In this document: piece after piece, positions 1 through 12,540 of the stretch
Layout of the letters: each line of letters begins with the position of its first letter
How positions within the stretch are numbered: the stretch's first letter is position 1
DNA from: Larus michahellis
Lineage: Eukaryota; Chordata; Aves; Charadriiformes; Laridae
Length of the DNA: 64,000 nucleotides
Direction of reading: 5' to 3'
Assembly: GCF_964199755.1 (NCBI RefSeq)
Contig: NC_133899.1
Span: forward strand, 26,453,446 to 26,517,445
Position numbers and translations under genes: made by a program
Notes under the pieces: model-generated
The model's database searches: none
Seen by the model: the letters and a program-made list of their open reading frames with translations, nothing else
What the model was told of the DNA's origin: nothing

Positions 1-3000
1 CACAATGCATTTAATGCAGCTGGTAATTTAGGAAAGTAGATAGGAATTCTCCCAGAACATGGAGACAAAAAACTTCCCCTCTGCAGGTGACTGAAAACTG
101 TGGTTTCCCTCAAGCTGAAAGCAGGCTGAAATGTTCGCTGTGGTGAAACCATAGACCTTCTTTGGTGAAGAAAGTACAATCCCAAAATACAGTAGTGTTT
201 GTCTGTTGGCAAGAAGCAGTGGGTACATGACTGCTAATATAATCCTACCACTAGCTCGGACAACAAATTTGAGCATTTCCCAGGCTTTGGCTGCATAACA
301 AGTTGTCCAGCGTAGTTCCTTTTCTCCAACAGGAAAAAAGAAGTGATAAAATCTTTAATATAATGAGAACTGTAGTAACACAAATCCATAAAAAGCAATT
401 ACTCTGCGATGCCAGTCTATGCAAACTGATGGTTCCTTATAACTAAGAATCCATGCCTAGTTTATTCTAACTGAGAACTGTAAATTCTACTCTAAAATGT
501 TTGTAATTGGCTATTTTGTCCCATTGATGAAAAGATTGTTTCTCAATAAAATACCAGATATTTGTTCAGAGCATGTAAGTTGGGGCTGCTTTCATGTTTT
601 GAATATATTGCATAATTCAAGAATTTGAGAAAATGTAATTTTAAAAAGGACTATTTAAGAAAATACACGATTACTTACAAGTGAGGTTTAATATATTGTT
701 CTATTTCCTTTTTGCCCTTAGGACAACTTCAGTCTTTGTACTGTAATTTGGTACTGAGGAATGGAATGAGCAAAGATGCAAGTTGTTTAGCTGTTCAGAT
801 CTGCTAAATGAAAAATAATCACTTCCAACAAAGAAGAGACATTATTAGCTACTCACAACATATGCTTTTACAGATTATCATCATGCCAGCAACCTTTCCA
901 TTAATTTGTTTCACTGACTATCTGGACAGAAAGCGATCTCTGATTTTCTCCAAATTCATCAAGGCGCTCCTGGAGTAATCATTTCTCATTTAGAGTTTGA
1001 GTGCTCCGCTCAGCTAGCACATTTGTCACGCCTGACACCAGGCTATGAAAACTTACGGCTCTCCATGAGGTGTCGAAAAGCAAGGAGAACTTCTACGCAC
1101 CGTGAGACACTCAAGGAGCTACAAGTCCATAAAAGTGCGTTAACTCTTGCACTGTCATGGCGAGAGGGACATTGTAGACCTCAACAGCATTTTATTGCCC
1201 GCGGGCTCGGGCGTTCGCTCTGGTACTTAGAAAGCATTTGATAAAACGGACACCAGAGAGCATGGATAACCAAACCTCCTCTTCCTAAGCTCAGAGCAAT
1301 CTTTGGCATGATTAGCCCTGCCAGCTTAATGCAGGGGATATTTATGAAACTTAGGAAATGTTCAAGGACATGTGCATGCACACAGTAAAATCCCACAGAG
1401 GCAATAAAAAGTGATGCAGGGCATACTGCCCTCATGGTTAAAAGGGAGTATGGGAAGGGCTGATAAGAGAAGCCAAATGGAGCAAGGACGAGGCAGTGCC
1501 CAGCAGGCAGTGGTAGCGCTTCTTAAAAATGAAATATGAGGCCTTTGCAGGAGGTAGATCACATGGAAAATGCAGATGTATCCAGCAGGTATCTTTTTGC
1601 TGTTGTAGGTGGAAAGAGAGTTTCATCTTTGTCAGCAAGACAGATGTGAGACAGTATCTGCTAAAATCAAACACCACAGATGAAAGGATACAAGCATCCC
1701 AAAGGAAAACATTGAGGAGGTTTGCGAAACACTACTTTGAAGCAAAGCTGGGTTAAACTTAACGGTTAGCTGTTTTGCAGAATTGTCCTGATGCTTTAAA
1801 AAAAGACGGGGAGGTGATCCAAAGGAAAAATAGGGAAGCCAGAATGGTTAATATGGAAGTTTTCTTTTTTTTTTTTTTTCCCCCTGATACCAGCAAGCTG
1901 GGTCTAAAAAGAAAGAATTAATACATGTTTAGACAATAAAGTCTGGTTTCATGGGAGGCAGTTTTGGTCATATTCTTCTGTTCTCGTCTTCTTACGGGGG
2001 GGTGTGTGTGTGTTCATGATTGTCAGCATACCAACAATTCAGTACTGGATTTTCCAAAGGAGAGCATTCCCTGCTCCAGTGTCTAGAGTGTCAGTAACAC
2101 AAGAACCATTTGTGGACATGCAGCAGCTAATATATCTCCTTTTCCTCAGGTAAAATGGAGAATTGCTGGTTCATACATGGAGGTCTTGCCCGAAGAGCTG
2201 ACAGCCTTCTCCAGAAGACCCGCTGAATGTCTTGCTCTGGGATCAAGTATTCTTTTTGCTTTGCAGTCTTATGGAGCTAAAATTGAATAACCCTGTTAAG
2301 AAAGAATGAGGGAAAGGTATGTTGGGATGTGTTTACAATAACTTGGGTATTAGTATCATTAATTCCATATCACTATTCATATTGAAAGAATATGCAATGC
2401 CCATGCAAACTAGAAGAGGGACAACTTAGGGACTGTCATAGCTTGGTAATCTGAATTGCTTGCTACATTCATTTCTTTATTTGGAAAGTCTTCAGATAAA
2501 GATGAGATTTGTCTGTTTTCCTGAAAAAAAAACAAACCTTGTAATACTGGGAAATTATTGTAACAAACCTACTTTCAGGCAATGATGATGATCAAACGTC
2601 AAACCCAGGGTTTAGCCATTTTCCAGTCTGCACTGGAAAACAATGTTTGTCCGGGATGACGTTGCCGGATTACCTGCTTTCTGCAGATGTCTGAAGGACT
2701 TTAGAGGATAGATATCGGCTAGTAAAGTGGCATTCTTTAGTAGAAACAGGTACTCCTTGTATGATGGTACACATAGTCCTACTGGGTGCCAGATTTGGGA
2801 CCATGAAGGAATATTCCCTGCTGAGACACTGAAGACCTTGGTGCTCCAACTCACCACAGAAGCTCTTCTCTTCATTAAAGGGCATGTATAGACTCCAACC
2901 AGCTACCTTAGCTCTCTGCACACCCCAAACTGGTTCAAATTTGGGTCTTACCTGCATGAGGGTGAGCAGACTGCATCCCTGAAATTACAGAAATGTCATG

Positions 3001-6000
3001 ATTTATTACTCCAGTTTCAGCAGGATACCAAACCATCTTTTTTATGATCTCTGTTCAAGGCAAAACATATTTATAGGTATTACGTTTGGGTTTTTTGTGT
3101 TGGGTTTTATTTTTTTCCAGGAAAAAAAAAAAGAAAAAGGTTTATTTACACATTCATGCAAAGCTTACTTACAGATGTGGGATTTAAAGAATAGTGCAAA
3201 ATGTAGGGGAGGTCTTAAACAAGTGCATTCCGAAATAGTATATCGGAAAGTGCTTAGGAGAGCTGAAGAGGAGTTCTTAGTGGATGTGATGCTGTAGAGG
3301 CTGCCCTCAGGGGTTCACCTATTCCTTTTCACAAAGAAACAGAGAGAGTGTCCAGAGCTTTTCATCTTCCATCTAGCAAATCCATGGAGCAACACTCAAT
3401 AAACAGATCCGTCAGCTAAAGGTTAATACTTTCAAAGGGCTTATTGGAAGCTAACGATTGTGTGCTTGAGGTATTTCAGCTTCTTTCCGTGCCTACTTCT
3501 AATTCCCTAATGAAACCACTGAAAGAAAAAGCTGACTTTTAGAAAACTTTCAGTGGGACTCAGCAAAACTGTTTTAATGACCAGCTTGTGCTTAAATATA
3601 TACTGGAGAGACTAAATGTGGCTGAGGCTGGAGACACATATACGCACGTAGCTCAGCAGGAATTGCATAGCTTATAAATAAAACTGGATTGAATGTGATT
3701 TTTTTAAAAAAGACAATAAATCTCTATTTTACTTGCTTTAGATTTATTTTTTAAATCAAAAGGAAGAGGATAAAATTATCCAGTTAATTCAGTCATATGA
3801 TGACTTCAGCAGAGATACTTAAAAGGAGCACCAACAAGCCCAACCAGAAGAAATGTGCTTTTTCCTCTATATACTTGTGACTTACCTCATTCTTTTTTCA
3901 GCTTCCTAGGGCTAGGCTTCTGTGCTCAGTTCATTATACTCTAAATTCGTAGCCTTTCCTTATCACTTCACCCTACACATATTAGACTTTGAACAAATAA
4001 ACAGATGGCAAATAGAAAATAGATGGATAATTCTAGGTATTTCATGTTGGTGCCTGAAGCTACACAATTTTCTTCATCCAGCACATCAATGACCACAGTT
4101 CCCCATACATAAAGGACCAAGCAGTCTCTCGGTATTAGACAGTTTGCGATATTTCTGTCTTTTGGCTTTGTGCAGTATTCAAATGCTCCCTCAGCAACAA
4201 AATACCCAAGAAATGATTTTTGCCTTCATGGCCCAGGACCATCACTAGGTACCAAGATTCTCAAAAAAAGAAAAATAAAAGAGTAAGGCAAAAAGAATAT
4301 AAAGGATGATCAGAAGAGAAATAAGAGAAGTTAAAAAGAACAGGGAAAAGGCAGAAGTCCTTTCTAGTGTCTCAGTTCAACCACGTGTCAGTACGTAGCA
4401 TGCGAGGACAGGAGGAGAGTCCTACATACATATTCATCTTCTTTGGTCAGGAGAGCAAAAGAGACAAAGTTTCTGCCCTGCTGTGAGCCACAGTTCACAT
4501 TTCTCCTTGGCTCTGTGGTTGGTGGTCTCAGACATGCCACAGTGGCCCTGGGCATGTGCCAGGACGTGGAGAAATGAAGTTGGCTTCAAAGTTGGCCACC
4601 ATCAAGATGTCCAGGAGGACCAGAAGCCACAGATGCATGCTCCATCTCTTCGTCCTGAGCTGCAGTGAGCCCCCTTCATCATCTGATTTCAGATGCTTGG
4701 TCAGCACTACAGCGTCCTCTGCAGAAAGCGACTCTCCCATTAAGTGATGGAAGCTGTGGCCGGGTGGGTAGGTCTGCTCTACAACTTCTTGTGTTTGACC
4801 TAGGTCTTCATTACAGTTGAGCTCTTTCTACTGGGTTACACGCAACCTCCACATCATTTTATCTTTCCCTAGTAAAACTAAAGAGCAGTAAGTTGTGCTT
4901 TAAAAAAATATTCAATAGCCTTTTAAAAAATCATAGAGCCATTAAGGAGATGGTAATAATGTAACATACTGAAGCGATTTACAAAAACCATAAAAATAAG
5001 TCCAAGAAATCTTTGTGTCAGTCAGCCACAGGCAGCGTGTATATTTCCATGAAAATACCAACATAATTCAGCCTGAAAAGCAAATGGTTGCAATATTCTC
5101 ACTTTGTCTTTTAAATACCTTATGCAATCAGAAAGCAACCTCGTTGATTGACTTAGCCAACTGATTACATATAAAATATAGTTTAAAAAAATCCTACAAT
5201 TTCAGTCACTTCTGATTCGAACAGCTGGCTGAGTTATTTTTCCTTCAAAGAAAAAAAAAAACCAACCCTTACATTTTCTCCTGTTACTTAAAGTGACAAT
5301 TTGGTCATATCATTTTTGAAAAAAAACCTGCCAACAACAACAAAAAAACCCTAACAACCGCCTCCCCTACAACTCCAATAATGTTTCTCTATTTGGGGCT
5401 GAAAAGTAAGCAATACACATTCATATTTTACGCTCTTTTTACACTACTTGCCAAGCATTTATTTACCAACTGGAATAATACAATAATACAAGGATACGTT
5501 CCTCTCTATTCGAAACTCTGTGTTAAAATTAAATGAAAATCTAAAAATTCCGAACTGAAAAATTAGGATTGGCTAGAAGGATACATTTGGGTTTTGCATG
5601 CATTTCCAATAATGACCCAAGCCCATTAGGGACTTTACTAAGTTAATGTGTTGGCGAATATGGAGCTGGATTTGGGTTAGTCACACATGCAGAAGACCCC
5701 AAAGCTGGAGACATAGAACTGTTGGTTGAAAGCCTACAGCAATTTACCCCAGCAACTCCAGCTCCGTGAATCCAGCAGGACTGAGGAAGGGAACAAGGTG
5801 AGGACGAAGGCCACAGAAATTAGTAGTTGTTTCGCCTCATTGCAAAGGAGTGAAAAAATGAGCAATCACATGGTGGGGCAAAATCAGAAGGTACGAAGTC
5901 CACGATGAGATACTGCAGACAGAGAAACATCAAGAATTCACTCTGTTGAGTACGTTAGTAGTTAAACAAGAGCAAACCGGCCCTCCTGCAATGGAAGTGT

Positions 6001-6055
6001 GAAAATCTATCATCTGATAATGCAGGGAAGGTCAAGATTTGTAATGCTTTTTTTA
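1..6055. other. Gene-free unique sequence, AT-rich
   Basis: No coding exon, RNA gene or recognisable transposon is supported here. Open frames are under 100 codons, lack protein-like motifs and often overlap frames on the other strand. Visible structure is limited to a T15 tract followed by C5 at 1865-1884, a short GT run at 2001-2012, a GC palindrome GCCCGCGGGC at 1197-1206, a purine-rich stretch at 4261-4360 and several A-runs (for example near 3121 and 5250). The composition is what one expects of avian intergenic or intronic DNA. Confidence 0.6.
4261..4360. repeat. Purine-rich low-complexity tract
   Basis: About 100 bases are dominated by A and G on the plus strand, with A-runs separated by single G or AG and few pyrimidines. 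There is no fixed period, so it is low-complexity sequence rather than a microsatellite. No function is apparent. Confidence 0.6.
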
Positions 6056-6430
6056 TAGTTCAACCTCTGCTAACTGCAATTCCTGCAAAAATACTGGAAC
6101 GTATCCTGAAACAAGGCATTGATAAAGACTTAGGAGGTGTCAAGGAAGGAAGAGCCAATGTGGATCGGTCAGATCATGTCACACTGATCTAATTTATTTC
6201 TATGATACTGTAATGGGCTCTATGGATGGAGGAACATCTTATCTTTTGATTTAACAAGCCTTTTGACCCTGACTTTTATGATACTTGTGTAAGTAAAATG
6301 AAGGAATACAGTCTAGAGGAAACTACTGAATGACAAGTGAAAAAATGGTAGCAAAACATACATAGCTTATACATAGCTTATCGGAGCCTGTAAATTGGAA
6401 AAAATAATTTCCAGTGGGATTTTGTCTGGT
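6056..6430 (+). mobile_element. Ancient degraded CR1-type LINE fragment (RT region)
   Basis: The plus strand can be matched by eye to the central RT part of old amniote CR1-like LINEs. Recognisable segments in order are: AAAATACTGGAACGTATCCT near 6089 (the region before the first RT blocks), AGATCATGTCACACTGATCT near 6171, a stretch near 6240-6270 corresponding to the aspartate-phenylalanine-serine-lysine-alanine-phenylalanine RT block, GTCTAGAGGAAACTACTGAA near 6311, and TTTCCAGTGGGATTTTGTCT near 6409 (the Ser-Gly-Val-Pro-Gln-Gly block). The reading frame is destroyed by many substitutions and small indels, so it is much older than the other CR1 copies here. The assignment comes from memory of consensus sequence; ends are approximate. 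Confidence 0.55.
6358..6379. repeat. 11-bp tandem duplication
   Basis: ATACATAGCTT occurs twice head to tail (6358-6368 and 6369-6379) inside the old CR1 fragment. It is probably a replication-slippage duplication that arose after insertion. Confidence 0.8.
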
Positions 6431-7409
6431 GGCATGGAAGAAAACATAAATAACAACACCACTTCAGGTTATCTAAGAAATCTCCAAGTCTATTTTAACA
6501 ATTCCTAGAGGGGGCCCCTCTCAAGTCCCAGAATGTCAGACCAGGTTTCCCATATGATAGAATACGTGCTGTTTAATGTATACTGAGATTTCCACAGCTG
6601 TGACACTACTCTGGCATAATGACTGCTCAGTAATGCTTTGCTAGAGTCTTGTTAGATGTAGCTACGAAAAAAAATAGATGACAAAGATACAGCCAGTAGA
6701 GATTAGGTAAAAAAACATAAGCTGGTGGGTTGTCTCCTGGGGAAAGTGAGTACCTTCTGCCCTGAATTATGAATGCTTTAAGGATAAAGTGGGCACGCTT
6801 CACAAAGCAGCAATACATCTTTTTCTGTATTTCCAAATTCTCATTACAATAGGAGAGGATGAAAACATGTATGGTGACTCTTCTCTTTGTAACACTTCAG
6901 CAAACCCAGAGTACTACGGCAGTCGAGTTAAGGTGCTTCTCCAGACCAGCCTTCCCGCGCCTTGGGAGACGCTTCCCCACGAAACGCAAAAAGCATGAAA
7001 AAAAAAAAGGCAAACAACTGATTATTCTGGAGTAGATCCATCTGCCCGGCTAGTCTGGATCCTGGTGATAAAATATCGTAAAGGTGATCGATTCCAGCTT
7101 TCACCAGGAAGGAAATTAGCTGTAAATGCTGGCCAAAGGAGCAGCTTTCCTTTTATTTCTGGAAGCTAAATGCTTCCAGGCACTGTGTCTTGCAGCTGGA
7201 AATGCTAAACTATTTGTCTCATCTTATCAGCATCACCGAGGTGTGAAGGGAAACACGAGTGAATTATGACTGTAAACTCAGGTCCTCGCAAACGACAAAG
7301 TAAATAACACAATTTTACAGCCTGCAATATCACTGCACCAGATAGTCCTGAGAAATGTGTCTGAATAAAGTAGGCACTAACCGAAGTACAGCCTACTTTC
7401 AAAATCAGA

Positions 7410-7438
7410 AAAATAAACAAACAAATAAATAAATAAAG
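7410..7438. repeat. AAAC/AAAT tetranucleotide microsatellite
   Basis: A short run of AAAC units grades into AAAT units (AAATAAACAAACAAATAAAT and onward). It is a simple-sequence repeat with no other feature attached. Confidence 0.85.
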
Positions 7439-7608
7439 AGTTATTTTCTCTCCTGAATGTTTCTTTACAAATTTCTGAATTTCTGGTGCTTTTTTTATGG
7501 CTTTTACGTGTCATGAGAAAACTAAAATGCCAGTATACTTTCTTTGTTCTATTTGTGTTGCATATGCTTACCTTTATTATTATTAGTAACTACCATTATT
7601 GCATCCAC

Positions 7609-7648
7609 TTAAAAAAAAAAAGAAAAAAGAAAAAAGAAAAAAGAAAAG
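7609..7648. repeat. GAAAAAA-type purine microsatellite
   Basis: Starting with an A-run, GAAAAAA units repeat several times on the plus strand. The tract creates an artificial poly-lysine stretch in one frame and poly-phenylalanine on the other strand. It is probably length-polymorphic. Confidence 0.9.
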
Positions 7649-7749
7649 TATTTTTGGAAGAGATCACCACCGCTTTGGTTTTGCAGAATTTTGGGGGTGG
7701 AGGGCATAAGGCTTTTGTGGCACTGTGTAAGGCACGTCACGTTCAGCTG

Positions 7750-7772
7750 CCTTCCGTCCTTCCTTCCTTCCT
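7750..7772. repeat. CCTT tetranucleotide microsatellite
   Basis: Several CCTT/CTTC units occur in a row, preceded by an imperfect unit (CCTTCCGTCC). It is a short simple repeat. Confidence 0.8.
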
Positions 7773-8369
7773 GCTCTCCTGTATGGTGGTAGCTCTCGAT
7801 GTCTCGGACCTGGAAAGCTGCCGGAGTTGGCACGTGTGGCTGGGCTGGTGTCTGCGAGAGGGGACCCCGGCTGGGAGAGGGGTGCTGGCAGGGACAGACG
7901 TGGAGCAGTCTGAGCGATTCCTCCTTATTTCTCCAAATTCCTGGACAGATCTATCTTCTTTCATGAAATTGGCCGATTGATTCTTAACCCACGTCTATTT
8001 TTATCATCCGCAGTGTCCTGAGGGCTGCGCGCCGTGTGAGGTGAGGCAGCGCCGCTTTCCCTCTGCCCTCAACAGAGCAGCTGCTGGCTTCATGCTGCTA
8101 CGGATTTCACGGCGATATTGAGCCAGGCTGGTGGAAACACAGCGTAGGAAAGTGAAGAACCGCTCCGTAACCTGCATTTCTGGTGCAGCAGCATCACGCT
8201 GGGAGGTGTTTGCCACCGAGTCTGTCCTTCCATCCCGGGAGCTGCCTGTGTTGCCTCCATACTCCCTCTAAAAGCAGATTTGCCCTTAATCTTTTGGCAG
8301 GAGACAACCTAGCTAATGTTTACCTGCTTTATCTCCAACCCTTCTCTTGTTCTGCCAACAGGACAATAT

Positions 8370-8575
8370 TTGCAGCTTCCGGTGTCGGCGCTGATTTTGT
8401 TGGCTGTTGCCCCGGGGCACGGGGCGGCGAGGAGCCCGCCAGACCCCCTGGCCTCCCCAACACGCCTCAGTGCAACGAAAACACTCGCTTTGAGTAAATC
8501 AAACCCAGCGCCCTGCTGCAAGCACGCCAAAGGACACAGGGGTCATCCTTTCTCATCCTCGTGTTCGTGACACGC
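8370..8575. other. CpG-dense islet
   Basis: Roughly 18 CpG dinucleotides can be counted in about 200 bases, including CGGTGTCGGCG and GGGGCGGCGAGG, against sparse CpG in flanking DNA. That is too short for a classical CpG island. It could be a small hypomethylated regulatory element or just a local GC peak; no TATA box, exon or splice context was identified. Confidence 0.4.
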
Positions 8576-9933
8576 AGGTAGGACTCCTCTATTTTCTTTC
8601 AATCCCACAGAAATCGAATACAAATCAAAACACGGGCTCTCCACTGTGCATAGTATTCTGTTATAAATCACATGGAGAAAAAAAAAACCAAAACCAACAA
8701 AAAACCACAACACCTTCTTCCCCTGACAGCTTTAAGGATGCCTAGAATAGAGTAAGAATGATTTTTAACACTTATTTCTCATTTTGCATCAGCTGGGCAC
8801 AGTGCGCGCCCAGCGCAGGAGAGGTGCACGCAGCAGCCTGGCTGTTTGCCGGGGGGAGCTGGGGCATTTTACCGACCGCCAGGCACCAAGTGTTTTGCCA
8901 GCTTGTATTAAACCTCTCTGTTTAAAGAAAGAGAAATATATTCCACAGCAAAAATTAATAGTTTGCACGGTATTGCAGACAGCAATGAAAAAAGTCGTCA
9001 AAAAGGAGATTGTGTGCGTTTGTACTGCCAAGGACAACAAACCCTTCGATTCTGACATTTTTGAACATGTTAAATAGTTGGGTTTTTTTTTTAATGCTGG
9101 TGTGGGTTATTGGTCGAAACCATTTTTTTTCCCGTTAGCTTCTTCCATTTGAGGAATTTGGAATTTTCTGGTCAAAAATATTTGGTTAAAAGATAATGAG
9201 CCTGCCGCAGTCTCAGCGGGCACTAACAGGACCCAGTATCTCCAGGTGACATCGATAACTTCCCCGGCCTCTAACACTTCTCCTGCTGTTTCTAAACCTG
9301 AAAAAAATAAAGCTTTAACCAAAATTCGTTCCTTCTCTTTTATTAGGAAACTGCAAAGGAATCTGCAGTGTGGTTGTGAGGAGAGGCTCCGTCATGAAGA
9401 TGGATTACAATAACTAAGAGTTTCTGAGCTATTTTTTATTATTTTACTTACAGTGGAAAAAATAAATGCTGCTTTGCAACTTAAATGAATATTTAGAAAT
9501 TTCTACTTAAAACCTGTAGAAATGAGATTCTTAATTGGTCCCCGAATTCAGTTTTAAGCAATTCTGCTTTTAACATAAATATGAAACCTAAAACTAAAAT
9601 GGTTTTCCTTGGAACAGCCAGGGCCTCTTCTTCAAAATGTTGGTATAAAAAGCTGTAGAATTAGCATAAAAAATATGAAGCCAGGGTTTCCGAATGTTAA
9701 GTTTCCTATTTTTTCACTAATAAAATACAGAAGGGTAATGTCAAAATTGTAAAAAAAGAGAGTTTGTCAAGGACTTAAATGGAAAATGAAATGAGAGTTT
9801 AGCACCTTTAATTTACATTTCTGATCAGAAGCAAAATACTGATATTAACTTTCTACAAAATTAACTCTGAAACCACTCAGGAAACTGATTTCTTTATTTG
9901 GCAGTTCAACAACAACAAACCCAAAATACTAGT

Positions 9934-9963
9934 ATTAATAATAATAATAATATTAATAATAAT
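9934..9963. repeat. TAA trinucleotide microsatellite
   Basis: About ten TAA/AAT units occur with one interruption (ATAATAATAATATTAATAAT). A short AAC run lies just upstream at about 9908-9920. Confidence 0.85.
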
Positions 9964-11290
9964 CCTGACAAAAAACCAATTCCTTTTTTAACTATTTAGC
10001 ACAAGTAATGGCTTACGTACAGACCTTAGCGTCCCTTAACACACTCAGTTGTGCTTCATTTCCATTTCATGCTTCCCTGTTTGAAACACATTTCCCAAGT
10101 CACACAGCAGATAAGCAGCACTGCACTGGCCAACGGTAGAATAAACGCTATACCACATGGATATCTAAATGTCATCTCTTGGTAGGATTTTTTTTTTTAT
10201 TATTTTTTTCAAGATAAATGGAATTGGATCAAAAGTAATAAAACGGCTATTTAAATGGCTGAAAGAGTATTCCTACAGAGTACTTTCTAAACAGCCCAAG
10301 AGAAAGCCCAGTAGCAACAGAAGTCGCATCATCAGCTGAGGAAGAGCAGAAGAAGAACAACTGATCTTTTTGGTAGTGAATGAGAGGTGGAAGATGAGAA
10401 CGACAGCTTTAGAAAGACCTGGGGCAGAAGAGGGTACCCAGGAGAACTGCATGGTGATATCGTAACAGGTGACACAGGAAAGTCTCGGCCCGATAGCAAG
10501 CAGGTGGCTAGCAGAATTATTTTCAATTTTCACCAAAAATAATATAATTCTGCCTGGCTTTGCCTTTATCGTTCTATGTTATCTTCTAAACTGATCGTAA
10601 TCGTTGCAGTAACTTCTTTGTGGTACAGAGAACAGAAAGGCAAAGAAGCCAAAACCAGAGCATAAAGCCTCGATCATCACCAATCAGGCACCGATTGCCT
10701 GTAGCGTTATACTTTCCTGTTAAAGGTCCTAATGGGCAAGGTATCTATTGCCCATTGAAAAAGAATATCTTTCTCCACCGTTTGCCTAACACTGCGGGTA
10801 ACAGCACCGCCATATGATCTGTTAGTGAGAACCAGATAGAAATTTCCGTATTGAATAAGCCTAAAAGAAGTCAGGTCACAAAAATTCAGAACAGCAGATT
10901 TTGATGGACCCTGCGCTACGGAGAAGACGGTCTTGTCCTTCTGCCTTCCTCATTTATGTACACACTTACCAGGTCATATGTATTTATATGCTTGTGTTCA
11001 GATGTGGGTGTCTCTACATAAATTTAGCTGCTGCAATCACCATCCCCATATCAGCGGCAATTATTCAAAAGGCACGTAGCTCTGGGGTACTCAGGTATGC
11101 TCTGTGCTGCCTTTTCTTAGCGCTTAAAAGACTCTCCTGCTGCTGAGTCTGGTGACAGCATATAAATCACTGACAGACTAATGATATGTACCAGAGAGGG
11201 GGGCAATACATCATCAGAAAGTTTCAGGTGTCCGTGTTTCTGTGCCTGAGAGCTCCAGCTATTCCTAAAGCAGCAGGCTGCTTAAGGATC

Positions 11291-11739
11291 ATAGAATCAC
11301 AGAATGGTTTGGGTTGGAAGGGACCTTAAAGGCCACCCAGTCCCACCCCCTGCCCTGAGCAGGGACACCTCCCACCAGCCCAGGTTGCTCCAAGCCCCGT
11401 CCAGCCTGGCCTTGAACACCTCCAGGGATGGGGCAGCCACAGATTCTCTGGGCAACCTGGGCCAGGGGCTCACCCACCCTCACAGTCAAGAATTTCTTCC
11501 TTATATCTATATAAATCCACCTTCTTTTGGTTTAAAGCCGTTACCTCTTGTCCTGTTGCTACAGGCCCTGATCCAGAGTCCCTCCCCAGCTTTCCTGGAG
11601 CCCCTTTAGGGACTGGAAGGTCTCCCCGGAGCCTTCTCTTCTCCAGGCTGAACCCCCCCCCCCCCCGACTCTCTCAGCCTGTCCTCACAGCAGAGGGGCT
11701 CCAGCCCTCCCAGCATCTCCGGGGCCTCCTCTGGACTCT
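11291..11739 (-). mobile_element. CR1 LINE, 5'-truncated 3' end
   Basis: Read on the minus strand, this is the final part of CR1: the ORF2 C-terminus followed by the short 3' untranslated end finishing in GATTCTAT. The plus strand begins with the diagnostic ATAGAATCACAGAATGGTTT and continues through the conserved stretch containing CTCCAGGGATGGGGCAGCCA. The element is about 450 bp, against several kb for a full-length CR1, because most copies are 5'-truncated during target-primed reverse transcription. GGATC occurs on both sides (11286-11290 and 11740-11744) and is a plausible 5-bp target-site duplication. A C14 homopolymer (11653-11666) replaces the usual short C/A stretch. The coding frame is broken. 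It is very similar to the copies at 24670 and 28571. Confidence 0.95.
11653..11666. repeat. C14 homopolymer inside CR1
   Basis: Fourteen consecutive C on the plus strand (G on the minus strand) sit where sibling CR1 copies have a shorter C-rich stretch. It is likely a slippage expansion and may be variable between individuals or mis-sized in assemblies. Confidence 0.9.
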
Positions 11740-12229
11740 GGATCCATGCAGCCTTTGGACCAAACTGGGCAGTGTTCACCCCTTCTCCTCCCACCGGCGC
11801 TGGGGCACTCAGTGTCTTGCCCCAACCGGCCCGACCAGCATCATCAGGGCTCTTCTGAAGTATTCAAGTTGATCCCCAGCCTGGATAAAAGCATCTGCTT
11901 GCATGCTTCAGCCAGTGGTAGTTAATTAATCACTGGAACAATTTAGCAAAGGTAAAGGTAAATTCTCCATTCTGTCGCTTTGGTTTTCCAACCCTGTTTT
12001 GCTCAGCCTGGGTTGATTCAAGCTCCAGCAGCCCGTGCTATGTGGAAGGACAAACCATGGGACTTCAGCGGTCGCCTCGTGTTTTATAACCTGTACATCT
12101 GAACCAGTGCCAGGAGTCTTTGGAACTCTTCTGATTTGCCCCATGACTCTGTTACAGCCTCTTTTCTGCTATTTCTTGTCGGTCTCTTGCTCTCTAGTGT
12201 TTGTCAACAAGATCCTAATCTATAATTCA

Positions 12230-12540
12230 ATTTAACCACTTTGATTTTCTCTCTTAATGGACAGGCTGGTGAGAGACTGTGATGTATCCGAGGCTGGACT
12301 AAAATGTAAATTAGCTTAACCAAATCTTTCCTTTTAATTAAAATAATTGTTTTTCTGCATTTCTTACATTCTTGAGGATATTCAGCCTATGGGTGAGTAA
12401 ATTAAATGTAAGGGTGTGTAATTCACATTGTGTTTTTATTGGACTCTGAGTCATAACTTGTTTTTAATCTTAATTAGAACTGCAGTTCTTCTAAACAAGC
12501 AAAACGTGTCATAACAATTTAACACATTATGGGGCTGGCT
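12230..12540. promoter_or_regulatory. Candidate conserved non-coding block (weak)
   Basis: This is AT-rich, non-repetitive sequence with TTTTAATTAAAATAATTG near 12333 and an AP-1/Maf-type TGAGTCA at 12447-12453. No repeat family or coding frame explains it. Calling it regulatory is an inference from texture and motifs only; such motifs also occur by chance. Confidence 0.15.

Larger units (their letters stand above)
6431..11290. other. Gene-free unique sequence
   Basis: No exon or RNA gene is supported. A 164-codon open frame at 7486-7980 on the plus strand runs through a GAAAAAA repeat that would encode lysines, and opposite-strand frames are open over the same bases, so it is not treated as a gene. 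The block holds simple repeats at 7410-7438, 7609-7648, 7750-7772 and 9934-9963 and a CpG-dense patch at 8370-8575. The remainder is AT-rich unique DNA. Confidence 0.6.

Noticed and set aside
7724-7745. Resemblance to the miR-124 seed region (TAAGGCACG)
   Set aside because: The match stops after nine bases and no hairpin partner is present nearby.
7486-7980. 164-codon open frame on the plus strand
   Set aside because: It depends on a GAAAAAA microsatellite giving poly-lysine, has no recognisable domain, and opposite-strand frames overlap it.
11304-11609. 101-codon plus-strand frame
   Set aside because: It is the antisense shadow of the CR1 element at 11291-11739.
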